A program made the position numbers and the translations under genes. Shown here one piece after another: positions 46,324-55,277 of a stretch of DNA of 64,000 nt. Position 1 is the first letter of the stretch, and every line of letters starts with the position of its first letter. The DNA is from DASSBG01 sp963800395. GTDB taxonomy: Bacteria; Pseudomonadota; Gammaproteobacteria; Xanthomonadales; Rhodanobacteraceae. The stretch lies in contig CAWDBD010000018.1 of assembly GCA_963800395.1 (NCBI GenBank), forward strand, positions 1 to 64,000, written 5' to 3'. The notes under the pieces are model-generated. The model was given only the letters and a program-made list of their open reading frames with translations. It was not told where the DNA came from and did not search any database.

Positions 46324-47451
46324 ATGCAATCGCCGTTGCAAATCTGGATTGTCGTCTTTGCCATCGGTGCCGCGCAGGCACTGCTGCTGGCCGTGGCGCT
46401 ATGGCAACGGCGGGTCAACCCGCAAGCCAACCGGGTGCTCGCTGCATGGCTGGCAATCGTCGGCGTGGATCTGGCGACCAAGGCCTTGTACCTGGCCACG
46501 CCGGGGCCGGGACTGCTGTCTGCGTATCGCTTGGTGGCCCTGTTTCCGTTCCTCTACGGCAGCATGTTCTATCTGTATGTGCGTGCATTGATCACGGGAC
46601 GCGCCTTCGCGTTGCGCGATCTTGTCCACCTGGCCGGGTACGCGCTGGTGCTGGCATTGACCCTGCCGCTCTTTTTCCTTGATCCGGGCCGGACCACAGC
46701 GCTGTTCGCCAATTGGTCCGGGGAACATTGGCCGCCGCGATGGTTCAACCCGTTTTTGTATGTCTACTCCCTTTCCTATGTGATCGCCGCGCTCACCAGT
46801 GTGCATCGCTACCGCAAGCGGCTGCGGCAGCGGCGGTCGGATGCCGACCGGATGTTGTTGCGCTGGGTCGATGCCATGGCGGTCGGGCAGATAGTCATCT
46901 GGGGTATTGCCGCGGCAGTGACTCTCGCCAACCGCATGCACGGCGAGTACTACATTTTTTGCGCGGTTGCTGCCTGGGTATGTGTGGTGGGCTGGTTCAG
47001 TCTCGGCCAACCTCCGGTGGTTGAGGTGCAGGCCAGGCCGGAAGACGCGCATGCGACCGAGGACACGCCCGATGATGATGCGCGCTTTCCGGCGGTCGAG
47101 GCGCGGCTGTCGCAATTGATGGAGGGCGAAGCCTTGTACCGCGAGCCGGCGCTGACCATCGGCCAGGTGGCCAGGCGCAGCGGCTATCCCGAATACCTGG
47201 TGTCGGCCGTGATCAATCGTCGCCTGGGTGGCACATTCTGGGAGTACATCAGCCGGCAGCGGGTGCAGGCGTCCCGCGCCTGCCTGGCCGATAGCGGCGA
47301 TGCGCGCACCATCCTTGATATCGCCTATGCCTGCGGCTTTACCTCCAAGTCGACATTCAACGCGGCTTTCAAGCGTCACGTCGGGCAGACCCCGAGCATG
47401 TATCGCCAACAGCATGCGCAAGCATCGGTGAAGGCGTCATCCGGAAGCTGA
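46324..47451 (+). CDS. Membrane-anchored AraC-family transcriptional regulator
   Basis: Protein of 375 residues. About 230 residues contain seven hydrophobic segments (such as IWIVVFAIGAAQALLLAVAL, VALFPFLYGSMFYLYVRAL, FLYVYSLSYVIAAL). A cytoplasmic AraC-type DNA-binding domain follows, with two helix-turn-helix units: LTIGQVARRSGYPEYLVSAVIN and ILDIAYACGFTSKSTFNAAFKRHVGQTPSMYR. Membrane-bound AraC regulators of this build are known in several proteobacteria and bacteroidetes. The signal is unknown. Its 3' end overlaps the convergent DUF2306 gene by 15 bp. Confidence 0.92.
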   Translation: MQSPLQIWIVVFAIGAAQALLLAVALWQRRVNPQANRVLAAWLAIVGVDLATKALYLATPGPGLLSAYRLVALFPFLYGSMFYLYVRALITGRAFALRDLVHLAGYALVLALTLPLFFLDPGRTTALFANWSGEHWPPRWFNPFLYVYSLSYVIAALTSVHRYRKRLRQRRSDADRMLLRWVDAMAVGQIVIWGIAAAVTLANRMHGEYYIFCAVAAWVCVVGWFSLGQPPVVEVQARPEDAHATEDTPDDDARFPAVEARLSQLMEGEALYREPALTIGQVARRSGYPEYLVSAVINRRLGGTFWEYISRQRVQASRACLADSGDARTILDIAYACGFTSKSTFNAAFKRHVGQTPSMYRQQHAQASVKASSGS

Positions 47452-48102
47452 CATCAGTTCGGCCGAGACCGCCTCGCGGCGCCCGCGCATGGCCGGCCAT
47501 CGCAGCAGCAGTTCGCAAACCGCCAGGTTGATCGACCAGCCCAGCCAGGCCGAGGCAATGTAGACGGGAACGAAGGGCAGATGCAGGGCAGCAACGCCCA
47601 CGCCCAGAATCAGCCGCAGCGTCACCGCCGAGTAGGTCAGCGCGACGCTGCGACACATCCAGCGGCGATGGCTGGCCAGATCACCGGCAATGGCGCGCCA
47701 GATGCCGATGGCGGTCATGCACGGCCACAGCAGCGCCAGCAGGACAAAGGCCGTGCGGCTCCAGAGACCACCCTGGGCGTTCAGCGCCAGCGAGAACCCG
47801 GCGATGCTGCCGACCAGCACCGAGACCGTGTACAGCCAGCCCAGAAAACGGTGCACAGCCGGCTGGCGACGGCGCAGCCTGGCACTGAGCTGCACGGGCC
47901 CCAGCAGCAGGGCCAGCGCCGCGATGAAAAAGTGCAATGGCACGTCCACTCCCGATATCGAGAATTGCGCTGCAAGCACATTGCCGGTCTCAAACGGCCG
48001 GTAGAGATAGGTGAAGGCATGCGCCGCCACGGCCATTGCCAGCATCACGAACACTGCCCTGGTAGTCCAGCGTCCCGCACGTCCCGTCCATTTCCACATC
48101 AC
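47437..48102 (-). CDS. DUF2306 membrane protein
   Basis: Membrane protein of 221 residues with about six helices. It matches DUF2306, with the characteristic HFFIAALALLLGPVQLSARLRRRQPAVHRFLGWLY segment and two loop histidines (HRF and SHRRWMCRS) typical of the family. The function is unknown. It is convergent with the AraC-type gene and could be its regulatory target only if another promoter is involved; nothing shows this directly. Confidence 0.85.
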   Translation of the reverse strand: MMWKWTGRAGRWTTRAVFVMLAMAVAAHAFTYLYRPFETGNVLAAQFSISGVDVPLHFFIAALALLLGPVQLSARLRRRQPAVHRFLGWLYTVSVLVGSIAGFSLALNAQGGLWSRTAFVLLALLWPCMTAIGIWRAIAGDLASHRRWMCRSVALTYSAVTLRLILGVGVAALHLPFVPVYIASAWLGWSINLAVCELLLRWPAMRGRREAVSAELMSASG

Positions 48103-48318
48103 ATCGTTCCCGGTTCCAGAAGATGCGCTCAGTTTGCCGGGACCGGTGCAATGGATCGTCCGAGCCGCCGGAACCGTACCTCCGGCGCCGTTTTCGGGTG
48201 TACGATCCGGCCGGATTGCACGTGATCGGTCACGGCGAGGCCAGCAGGAAACCAGGCCAGCAGCGGCCTTCGGGACACTATTCGGGGCAGGGCGGTGCCC
48301 ACACCGCTTTTGCGCAGA

Positions 48319-49407
48319 TCAGCCCTGTGCTGCAGTTTCGGTCCGGTAGGCGGCACGCAACAGTTCATGAAAGTGATGCACGGCGTCCTCTCGCCGCGGA
48401 TTGAGCCGCCCCGCATGGTAGGAGCCGGAGGCCAGGTTGCGCTGCACCATCTCGCACATGTCCACGTCCTGGCGCTGTACCAGATCGCTGAACTCATGAT
48501 CACGCTGATGCCGCTGTGCCAGTTCGGCGGCGTCGATGTGCGGCGGGTAGTAGTAGTCGAACTCCACCCGGCAGCGCTGCGCGTCCACCGGCAGCACGCG
48601 ATTGACCTGCAAGCGGTTGGGCAGGATATTCAGCAGGGTATTGGGCCAGACCATGTAATACAGTGCCTCGCCCTTGCCATACAGCTCATCGCCGCTTTCC
48701 AGCGGACTGTATTGCAGCGAATGCCAGGGTGCGGTTTCGACGATATAGCTGCGGTAGTCCAGCAGCGCATTCAGTTCCGGGTGGATGTGCGGGACGTGGT
48801 AGCCCTCGAGATAGTTGTCGATGTAGACCTTCCAGTTGCAGGCGATGTCATAGGACACACGTTCGTGCAGGCGATAGCTCTCGAGGTCGCGATCGCCGAG
48901 GCGTGCAGCGATACCTTCCAGCACCTCGGTCAAAGGCGGGGCCTGCGCATCCAGGCTCGCAAAAATGAATCCCTGCCACTGCGCCACCTGCGCTTGCGGC
49001 AGGCAAACGTCGGATACATTGAAGTCTTCGGTCGCATCCATCTCCGTGGCGCTCAGGAGCTGTCCATCCAGGGCATAGCTCCAGCCGTGATACTGGCAGC
49101 GCAGGCGCTTTGCGCCGCTGCCATCGCACGTGGCCAGCGGGCCGGCCCGATGCCGGCAAACATTGTGCAGTGCCCGCACCGCGCCATCGTCCCCGCGCAC
49201 GACCAGCAGTGGAACGCCGGCGATTTCGGTCACCACATGGTCACCGGCACCGGCCAGTGCAGAAGCGTGTGCCACCCATTGCCAGCCATGCGCAAACACG
49301 GCGCGGCGATCCAGTGCCTGGCTGTCTGTGTCGGTATAGAACCGCGCCGGCAGCGCCCTGGCCCTGGCCAACGGTTGCGGCACCAGGTCATCGGTATCGG
49401 GTGTCAT
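48319..49407 (-). CDS. Rieske non-heme iron oxygenase, alpha subunit
   Basis: Ring-hydroxylating-dioxygenase-type oxygenase of 362 residues. The Rieske [2Fe-2S] motif is CRHR (Cys84, His86) and CQYHGW (Cys104, His107). The mononuclear iron site lies in DNWY-like NYLEGYHVPHIHP (His204 and His209). This build resembles choline monooxygenase and glycine-betaine or carnitine oxygenases, which act on N-methylated compounds. The substrate is inferred only loosely. No reductase gene is nearby. It is divergent from the VOC-cupin gene, with about 180 bp between starts, so a shared function is plausible. Confidence 0.9.
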   Translation of the reverse strand: MTPDTDDLVPQPLARARALPARFYTDTDSQALDRRAVFAHGWQWVAHASALAGAGDHVVTEIAGVPLLVVRGDDGAVRALHNVCRHRAGPLATCDGSGAKRLRCQYHGWSYALDGQLLSATEMDATEDFNVSDVCLPQAQVAQWQGFIFASLDAQAPPLTEVLEGIAARLGDRDLESYRLHERVSYDIACNWKVYIDNYLEGYHVPHIHPELNALLDYRSYIVETAPWHSLQYSPLESGDELYGKGEALYYMVWPNTLLNILPNRLQVNRVLPVDAQRCRVEFDYYYPPHIDAAELAQRHQRDHEFSDLVQRQDVDMCEMVQRNLASGSYHAGRLNPRREDAVHHFHELLRAAYRTETAAQG

Positions 49408-49585
49408 GGATAATCGCCTTGCAAAAGGAGCAGTATCGCGCAGACCGGTCGACGTGAGAACATCGGCCCACTGCTCGATGCGGCCCGGCCCCGAGCAGAT
49501 CGGGCCTTGTTCGCCGCGGTTGCCGTGCAGCGTCGGTCAGGTGGCAGTAGTGTGAAGCGAAACCTTCGATTGGCTGGAACCCGGC

Positions 49586-50689
49586 ATGCCCCACGATTTT
49601 CCCCTTGACGCGACGTATCATGCAGCCCGTGCACAGCTCGTCGTACCCTGCGACGATCTTGATGCGGCCATCGCCTTCTACACCGATCAGCTGGGCTTTC
49701 GCCTGCACATGATCATGCCGGCCGATGCACCGCGCATCGCCGTGATGTCCGGGTCCGGAATCACACTGCGCCTGGAGCGAAGCGCTGACCCTGCCGTGCC
49801 GCATGCCCTGATCCGGCTGCATCTGGCGGGTGATCCGGAGTGCTGGCCGGCGGGAGACGACGATGTGGTTGTCGCCCCGGGTGGTGTTCGCATCGAACGA
49901 GCAGGGACGGGCAAGCCGGCCACGCCGACGTGCACCGATGTGCTCATCCAGCGAGCCAGTGACGATGCCGCATGGGTCGAGGGACGCGCCGGCATGCACT
50001 ATCGCGACCTGGTTCCGGGACGGCTTGGCGGGGCCCTCATTGCCTCGCATATCCGTATTCCCGAGGGCGGGCCGGTGGCCGATTACGTGCACTATCACCG
50101 GGTCGGCCTGCAGATGATCTTTTGCCGTCGCGGGTGGGTGAAAGTGGTCTACGAGGACCAGGGTCCGCCCTTCGTCATGCATGCCGGCGATTGCGTCCTG
50201 CAGCCGCCGACGATACGTCATCGCGTGCTGGAGTCTTCGGCCGGGCTCGAGGTGGTGGAAATCGGCAGTCCTGCCGAGCATGAAACCTGGCGTGACCATG
50301 AGCTGGATCTGCCGAACCCCGATGTGCGGCCGCAACGCCGTTTTGCTGGTCAGCGTTTCGTGCGCCACATCGCGGCGGAAGCCCGCTGGCAGAACGATAC
50401 TGTCGCGGGTATCGAGTTTCGCGATACCGGCATAGCCGCGGCGACCGACGGCCTTGCCGATGTACGAGTGTTCAGGGTTGCCACGGATGCCGAAAGCGAG
50501 TTGACGCTGCCTGTCGGGGAAGCGCATTTCCTGTTCGTATTGAAAGGCCAGCTCCGGGTGCGGGATCGGAAGCAGGTAAACCATACCTTGATGGTTGATG
50601 ATGCCTGCCTCGTTCCCGCAGGCGCGAACGCGGGGCTTGCGGCCTCTGCCGGCAGTGAATACCTCCAGGCAGTCCTGCCGGAACGCTGA
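49586..50689 (+). CDS. VOC (glyoxalase-like) - double-cupin fusion protein
   Basis: Protein of 367 residues. Residues about 14-70 resemble the first half of a vicinal-oxygen-chelate domain (LVVPCDDLDAAIAFYTDQLGF). The second part is a bicupin. Cupin 1 has VHYHRVGLQMIFCRRGWVKV and AGDCVLQPPTIRHRVLE, with His residues suitable for a metal. Cupin 2 (VGEAHFLFVLKGQLRVRD, then LMVDDACLVPAGA) has few metal ligands. Enzymatic dioxygenase or isomerase roles are possible, but nothing fixes the reaction. It is divergent from the Rieske oxygenase, suggesting a shared catabolic pathway. Confidence 0.8.
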   Translation: MPHDFPLDATYHAARAQLVVPCDDLDAAIAFYTDQLGFRLHMIMPADAPRIAVMSGSGITLRLERSADPAVPHALIRLHLAGDPECWPAGDDDVVVAPGGVRIERAGTGKPATPTCTDVLIQRASDDAAWVEGRAGMHYRDLVPGRLGGALIASHIRIPEGGPVADYVHYHRVGLQMIFCRRGWVKVVYEDQGPPFVMHAGDCVLQPPTIRHRVLESSAGLEVVEIGSPAEHETWRDHELDLPNPDVRPQRRFAGQRFVRHIAAEARWQNDTVAGIEFRDTGIAAATDGLADVRVFRVATDAESELTLPVGEAHFLFVLKGQLRVRDRKQVNHTLMVDDACLVPAGANAGLAASAGSEYLQAVLPER

Positions 50690-51036
50690 GTACGGACCCT
50701 AGGGACCCTCTGATTAACCCTGGGCAGGTGCCACCCATGGTCCCTGGGTTCGCCGCCCCACTTTCAGCACAATCTTGCAGTCGAACGGTGTCGTTGATGT
50801 CAGCCTGTGCTGGCGAGCTGGCTGAACGCCGGATGTCCATGATATTCCCTGATTCTTAATTTGGTGACGTGCTTCACACCCTTCGCCACACGCCAGTAGA
50901 AGAATATCAACTGTGCTCGCACCAAAGAGTACCGAGCGGCATCTGCGCCCCCTGATGGCAACATCAGCCTCATGTCAGTATCGGCAAATGTGACACCGGA
51001 GTGTGTCGCGATACGTGATCGTGCAGGGAGGTCATC
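50690..51036. other. Intergenic region without a recognisable gene
   Basis: It begins with a GGGACCCTCTGATTAACCC string near 50700, which resembles an insertion-sequence end, but no matching second end or transposase is present. A GTGACACCGGAGTGTGTC inverted motif near 50990 could be a regulatory site for the following gene. A good GGGAGG site precedes the ATG at 51037. I see no gene or RNA here. Confidence 0.4.
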
Positions 51037-51477
51037 ATGAAGATGCTATTTAACAGGTATGCCCTTATAGGCCTGGTATGTGCAGGCCTGGCGATGGGTG
51101 CTGGCGCGGCAAGCGCAGGCAAGACCACGACCCAGTTTGCGGTGACCTTGACGGTCGCCAGCAGGTGTTCGGTCACCACCTCGGCAGGCGTTGCCGCCGG
51201 GCAACACGCTTCCGCTACACGCGATCTGCGTTCGACACGCTACCCAGTTGCCGTCGATACCAGCTGCAGGCATGGCGGCCAGGTTGACGTCAAGGTCGAA
51301 GATCCGCACAAGCCGGGTCCGGCAGCGGTGAGCGTTGCGCGCTCTGATGGCACATCGGGGCAAGCCCGGTTCAGCCTGTCATCGGAAGAATCGAACAGCG
51401 CGAGCCAGCATTCTGTTCGGCAGGCGGTTGCGGAGTCCTCGCAGTCTGCTCCAATGGTTGTCACGGTGATGTTCTGA
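51037..51477 (+). CDS. Small secreted protein, weakly like a spore-coat-U/Csu pilin domain
   Basis: Exported protein of 146 residues with a clear signal peptide (LVCAGLAMGAGAASA). The mature start, KTTTQFAVTLTVASRCSVTTS, and the ending MVVTVMF resemble the first and last strands of the spore coat U (Csu-type) domain. The middle is short and Ser-rich, and only two Cys residues are seen. It may be a minor or degenerate fimbrial-like subunit. No usher or chaperone gene is nearby. Strong GGGAGG ribosome-binding site. Confidence 0.6.
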   Translation: MKMLFNRYALIGLVCAGLAMGAGAASAGKTTTQFAVTLTVASRCSVTTSAGVAAGQHASATRDLRSTRYPVAVDTSCRHGGQVDVKVEDPHKPGPAAVSVARSDGTSGQARFSLSSEESNSASQHSVRQAVAESSQSAPMVVTVMF

Positions 51478-51519
51478 TCTGTCAGTGATGCGGGCTGCCA
51501 AACTGTCGGGCCGGGCTAG

Positions 51520-52041
51520 CTACTTGTCCAGCCGCAGCCGGCCCAGGTAATCACGCTTGCCCAAAGGTACGCCTTTGCTGCGCAAAATGTCGTAGGCGGT
51601 GGTGGCGTGGAAATGGAAATTGGGCAATGAGAACGAGAGTACGAAATCCTCGGCCGTGAACGGCAGGCGCAACTCGCCCATCTCGAACATCACAGGGGCA
51701 CCATGGCGCTCGTTCACCTCATCGGCATTCAGCTTGCGCAGTTCGTCGGTGGCGCTGGAGATCACCTCGAGCAGATCGGCATAGCTGCAGTCCGGATTCT
51801 TCATCGGTGGTCGGAATACGCCATGGCGAATGGCTTCCATCGTGGCGCGCGCATGATGCGCGACGGAATGGACCTGGTAGCTGAAGGGCAGCATGTCCGG
51901 ATGCACGCGCGCGGTCACGATCTCCTGCGGATCAATGTCATTGTCCCGACAATAGTCCTGGCCGCGCTGCAGGAATCCGTGCACGGCGCCCAGTGTCTGC
52001 AGATAGGCCAGCACACTGCATTGATAAAGTGAAATGCTCAT
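51520..52041 (-). CDS. DUF1993-family protein
   Basis: Protein of 173 residues matching DUF1993, a DinB-like helical family. The N-terminus SLYQCSVLAYLQTLGAVHGF is followed by RVHPDMLPFSYQVHSVAHHA and FVLSFSLPNFHFHATTAYDILRSKGVPLGK. Histidines in the HHARAT and FHFHATTAY segments could bind a metal as in DinB folds. The function is unknown. Confidence 0.88.
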   Translation of the reverse strand: MSISLYQCSVLAYLQTLGAVHGFLQRGQDYCRDNDIDPQEIVTARVHPDMLPFSYQVHSVAHHARATMEAIRHGVFRPPMKNPDCSYADLLEVISSATDELRKLNADEVNERHGAPVMFEMGELRLPFTAEDFVLSFSLPNFHFHATTAYDILRSKGVPLGKRDYLGRLRLDK

Positions 52042-52225
52042 GACGCTGCCAGCCTATCATGAGCTCTGGCGAGACCATTTGTGGCGGGATTCCTGCAAAC
52101 AGACATGGCCGTGGCTTTGTGGGGGGCAGGTCGAATGCGTGCATTCGTCGGCTGCGAATATCAGGCAGCGGATGCTCGAGTTTTTCCTTTGTTCATGAGC
52201 CGATCTGCGCTAGTCTCGGGGGTCT

Positions 52226-53506
52226 GTGTGCTGGGGGTGGCATTCGCTGGTGGCGACGAGTACGACAACTCATGAGTTCAGGATTAACGTGGAAGGCCTT
52301 CGCCTGGGCATGTATGTGTCGCGCCTGGATCGTCCCTGGATCAGCACACCATTTCTGCTCGAAGGCCTGCTTCTGGACGACCCGGATGATCTGGCCACAC
52401 TGCGCAGCTTGTGTACGCAGGTTTATGTGGATCCAATCCGCGGCATAGCTCCGGACCTGCGCCATATCGTTCCGGATGACGTGTCAGCTCGCCGCAAGGA
52501 ACCGCCTGGGAACGAGTTCGCCAGGCTGCGCTCGACCACCTGGACCACCCGGCATGACATGCAAGCGGAGCTTCCGCATGCGCACAAGGCGCACACGGAA
52601 CTGAAGCAGGGCATCAACGAGGTCATGCAGGACCTGGCGATGGGCAAGGTGCTCAAGCTGGAGGTGCTTGAGCGGAGCGTTGATGCCATGATCGAATCGA
52701 TCACGCGCAACCCGGATGCCTTTGGCTGGCTGCGTGAAATACGGCGGACCGACAATTACGCCTACCACCATGCACTGTCGTGCTCGGTCTGGGCTGCCAG
52801 CTTCGGTCGGCACCTGGGTCTCAACCGTGACGAGCTGTCCGAACTCACCCTGGCAGGCCTGCTGTTTGACGTGGGCAAGACGCGGATCGACCCGGGCATA
52901 CTGTCCAAGCGCGATGCCTACGACGACGATGAACGCCAGATCATGCGCAGCCATGTGCAGCACAGTGTCGACATACTCCGCCAGGCCGAAGGCAGCATCT
53001 CGTCGCGGGTGCTCGAGGCGGTTGTCACGCATCACGAGCGGCATGATGGCAGCGGCTATCCGCAAGGACTGGTCAACGGCGCTATCCCCGTGTACGGGCG
53101 TATCCTGGGGCTTGTCGACAGCTATGAAGCGATGACCAACATCCGGCCGCACCAGCCCGGACGCTCGCCGCACCAGGCCGTCATGGATCTGTACGCATCG
53201 CGCGAGACGCTTTTTCAGGGCGAACTGGTGGAACAATTCATCCAGGCCAGCGGCATCTATCCCACCGGCTCGCTGGTCGAGCTGAGCGATGGCCGAGTGG
53301 GCGTGATCACAACCGTGCACAGCCTCAAGCGCCTGCGGCCGACTGTCATGGTCCTGCTTGATGCCGACAAGAATCCGCTGAGGGAATTCGAAACGGTGGA
53401 ACTGTGGCGGGAGCAGAAGATCGATGGGCACTACACGCTTGGCGTCAAGGCCGGCTTGCCGCATGGTGCCTATGGTATTGATGCAGCCAGCCTGTTTCTC
53501 GACTGA
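52226..53506 (+). CDS. HD-GYP domain protein with altered HD signature
   Basis: Protein of 426 residues. An N-terminal DUF3391 (VEGLRLGMYVSRLDRPW and FLLEGLLLDDPDD) precedes an HD-GYP domain for cyclic di-GMP degradation. The GYP part is intact: HHERHDGSGYPQGL (269-279). The HD signature, however, reads LLFDVGKTRID, with Phe214 where a metal-binding His is expected. At least two base changes separate Phe from His codons, so error is unlikely. A hydrolase without this ligand may be inactive and act as a sensor. The start is uncertain, and the GTG at 52226 was kept because DUF3391 begins soon after. The GGDEF/EAL gene follows after 8 bp. Confidence 0.85.
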   Translation: MCWGWHSLVATSTTTHEFRINVEGLRLGMYVSRLDRPWISTPFLLEGLLLDDPDDLATLRSLCTQVYVDPIRGIAPDLRHIVPDDVSARRKEPPGNEFARLRSTTWTTRHDMQAELPHAHKAHTELKQGINEVMQDLAMGKVLKLEVLERSVDAMIESITRNPDAFGWLREIRRTDNYAYHHALSCSVWAASFGRHLGLNRDELSELTLAGLLFDVGKTRIDPGILSKRDAYDDDERQIMRSHVQHSVDILRQAEGSISSRVLEAVVTHHERHDGSGYPQGLVNGAIPVYGRILGLVDSYEAMTNIRPHQPGRSPHQAVMDLYASRETLFQGELVEQFIQASGIYPTGSLVELSDGRVGVITTVHSLKRLRPTVMVLLDADKNPLREFETVELWREQKIDGHYTLGVKAGLPHGAYGIDAASLFLD

Positions 53507-53514
53507 GCCGGTGC

Positions 53515-54807
53515 ATGATCGAGAATAGAGACTCCACCACCAGCTTGCTTGATCGGGCAGGTTTTCTCGCGCAATTGGGTAGCCAGGTCACCCACTGCAA
53601 CGAGCACGACCAGACTCTGGCCCTGGTGGTTGTCGACATCAATGGCTTTACCCAGATCAATGTGGGGCATGGCTACGAGATCGGTGATGCGGTGCTGCGG
53701 CATGTGGCAAGGCAGCTGGCCAGCGTCGCGCGCGGTCAGGACCTGACAGCGCGTATTGGGGACAACCGCTTTGCCCTGCTTCTGAACGGCATCCTCAATC
53801 ACGGTCACGTGGCGCTGGCCGTACAGAAACTTCAGCGCTTGCTGGGCATGCCATTCACGCACGATGAGATCCGCATCGTGATTGGTGTGAGCGCTGGGGC
53901 GGCAATATGCCCGGAGCATGCCAGGCAGGGCGAGCGCTTGCTGCGCAAGGCCGAGACAGCCCTGGTCGCGGCGCGCCGCCAGAAGGAGGGTTACTGCATG
54001 GCGGCAGCGGTGGTGGGCAAATTTGATCTGTCGCACCAGTGGCAGCTGGAGATGGCACTGGATGATGCCATCGAGCGGGACGAACTGCAGCTTTGCTTCC
54101 AGCCCACGGTGCGGCTGGCCGACCGCAGTGTCGTTGGTGCCGAGGCCCTGATCCGCTGGCATAGCCGCGACCATGGTATCGTTCTGCCCGACGTGTTCAT
54201 CCCCCTGGCCGAACGTAACGGGCAGATTCGCAAAATCACGATCTGGGCGCTCAATGCCGCGTTGCGACAAGCCCGCGACTGGGGCGATGGCGAGGGCTCG
54301 TATGCCGTGGCGGTCAACGTGCCCAGTCAGATGGCGGCGCGGCGCGACCTGCCCGATCTGGTCGAGACGGCCTTGAGCCTGTGGGGTAGCGAGCGCATTC
54401 GGCTGATTCTGGAAATCACCGAGCGCTCGCTGATGGATCGCAGTCATACCCGTGACATTCTCGAGCAGACCCGTCGCCTGGGAGTGGACATTTCGATTGA
54501 TGATTTCGGTACCGGCTACTCGTGCCTGGCCTATTTCAAGAACATTCCCGCCGACGAACTCAAGATAGACCAGTCCTTCGTGCAGGACATGATCCATGAC
54601 TCTGCCAGTGAAGAAATAACCAACGTGATTATTGATCTTGCGCACCGGTTCAACTTGCGCGTGGTGGCCGAGGGCATCGAGAATCAGCAGACCCTGGACC
54701 GGCTCAATGCGCGCCAGTGCGACCTGGGGCAGGGCTTTCTTTTTGGCAAGGCCATGACGCCCGAGGCGTTTTGCACCTGGCTTCGGAATCACTCGCCGGC
54801 ATCGTGA
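53515..54807 (+). CDS. GGDEF-EAL protein with degenerate GGDEF (probable c-di-GMP phosphodiesterase)
   Basis: Protein of 430 residues. The N-terminal GGDEF domain has IGDNRF in place of GGDEF, so cyclase activity is not expected. The EAL domain looks active: AEALIRWHS (EAL motif), ILEITERSLM, DDFGTGYSCLAYFKNIP, KIDQSFV, and VAEGIENQ with the catalytic Glu. It should hydrolyse cyclic di-GMP, with the degenerate GGDEF perhaps binding GTP as a regulator. It starts 8 bp after the HD-GYP gene and is surely cotranscribed. There are no membrane segments. Confidence 0.92.
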   Translation: MIENRDSTTSLLDRAGFLAQLGSQVTHCNEHDQTLALVVVDINGFTQINVGHGYEIGDAVLRHVARQLASVARGQDLTARIGDNRFALLLNGILNHGHVALAVQKLQRLLGMPFTHDEIRIVIGVSAGAAICPEHARQGERLLRKAETALVAARRQKEGYCMAAAVVGKFDLSHQWQLEMALDDAIERDELQLCFQPTVRLADRSVVGAEALIRWHSRDHGIVLPDVFIPLAERNGQIRKITIWALNAALRQARDWGDGEGSYAVAVNVPSQMAARRDLPDLVETALSLWGSERIRLILEITERSLMDRSHTRDILEQTRRLGVDISIDDFGTGYSCLAYFKNIPADELKIDQSFVQDMIHDSASEEITNVIIDLAHRFNLRVVAEGIENQQTLDRLNARQCDLGQGFLFGKAMTPEAFCTWLRNHSPAS

Positions 54808-54887
54808 AGCATGCCTGCTGAGTCGCCTGCCGGAGATTTCCGGACTTTCACTTGCCCGCAAAGGGCGCGGAAACAGGAGGTTCCCGC

Positions 54888-55046
54888 ATGGGTTGTTTGC
54901 CGGTGATGCTGCTTTTCGTGCTCGGCTTCGGCCTGGGCTATCTGCTTGACGGCCGTGGCGGGGCAATCTGGGGTGCGGGGATCGGGCTGCTACTGGGTGC
55001 CCTGCTGGGAGTGCTGCTGACGCGCCTGTTGCGTGGTCGCCGCTGA
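54888..55046 (+). CDS. Small membrane protein, 52 residues
   Basis: Two hydrophobic helices (PVMLLFVLGFGLGYLL and GAGIGLLLGALLGVLLTRLL) with glycine zippers, separated by DGRGG, and a basic end RRGRR-like (LLRGRR). The AGGAGG ribosome-binding site is nearly ideal for the ATG at 54888. No family recognised. The glycine-zipper pattern suggests a small inner-membrane or lysis-like peptide, but no function is claimed. Confidence 0.7.
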   Translation: MGCLPVMLLFVLGFGLGYLLDGRGGAIWGAGIGLLLGALLGVLLTRLLRGRR

Positions 55047-55277
55047 CTGCGCCGTGCGCCATGTTTGCAGCGGCCTGGTGGCGCAACCCACCGGCGATGA
55101 GTGCTGGCCAATACAAGCCATCCTTGCCCTTGTCAGCGGCAGGCTTTTCAGCGTGCGTTACACTGGCGCACCGCCCGTACAGGCCGGTGCGCGCTGCCCT
55201 GTCACTGGACAGATGGCCGATGTCGGTACCTGACCGATGGGTGGGCCTGCATGTCCCGATGCCCGAGGAGTTGCTAC

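Noticed and set aside
50698..50740. Insertion-sequence terminal repeat
   Set aside because: A GGGACCCTCTGATTAACCC string resembles some insertion-sequence ends, but no partner end, target duplication or transposase is present.
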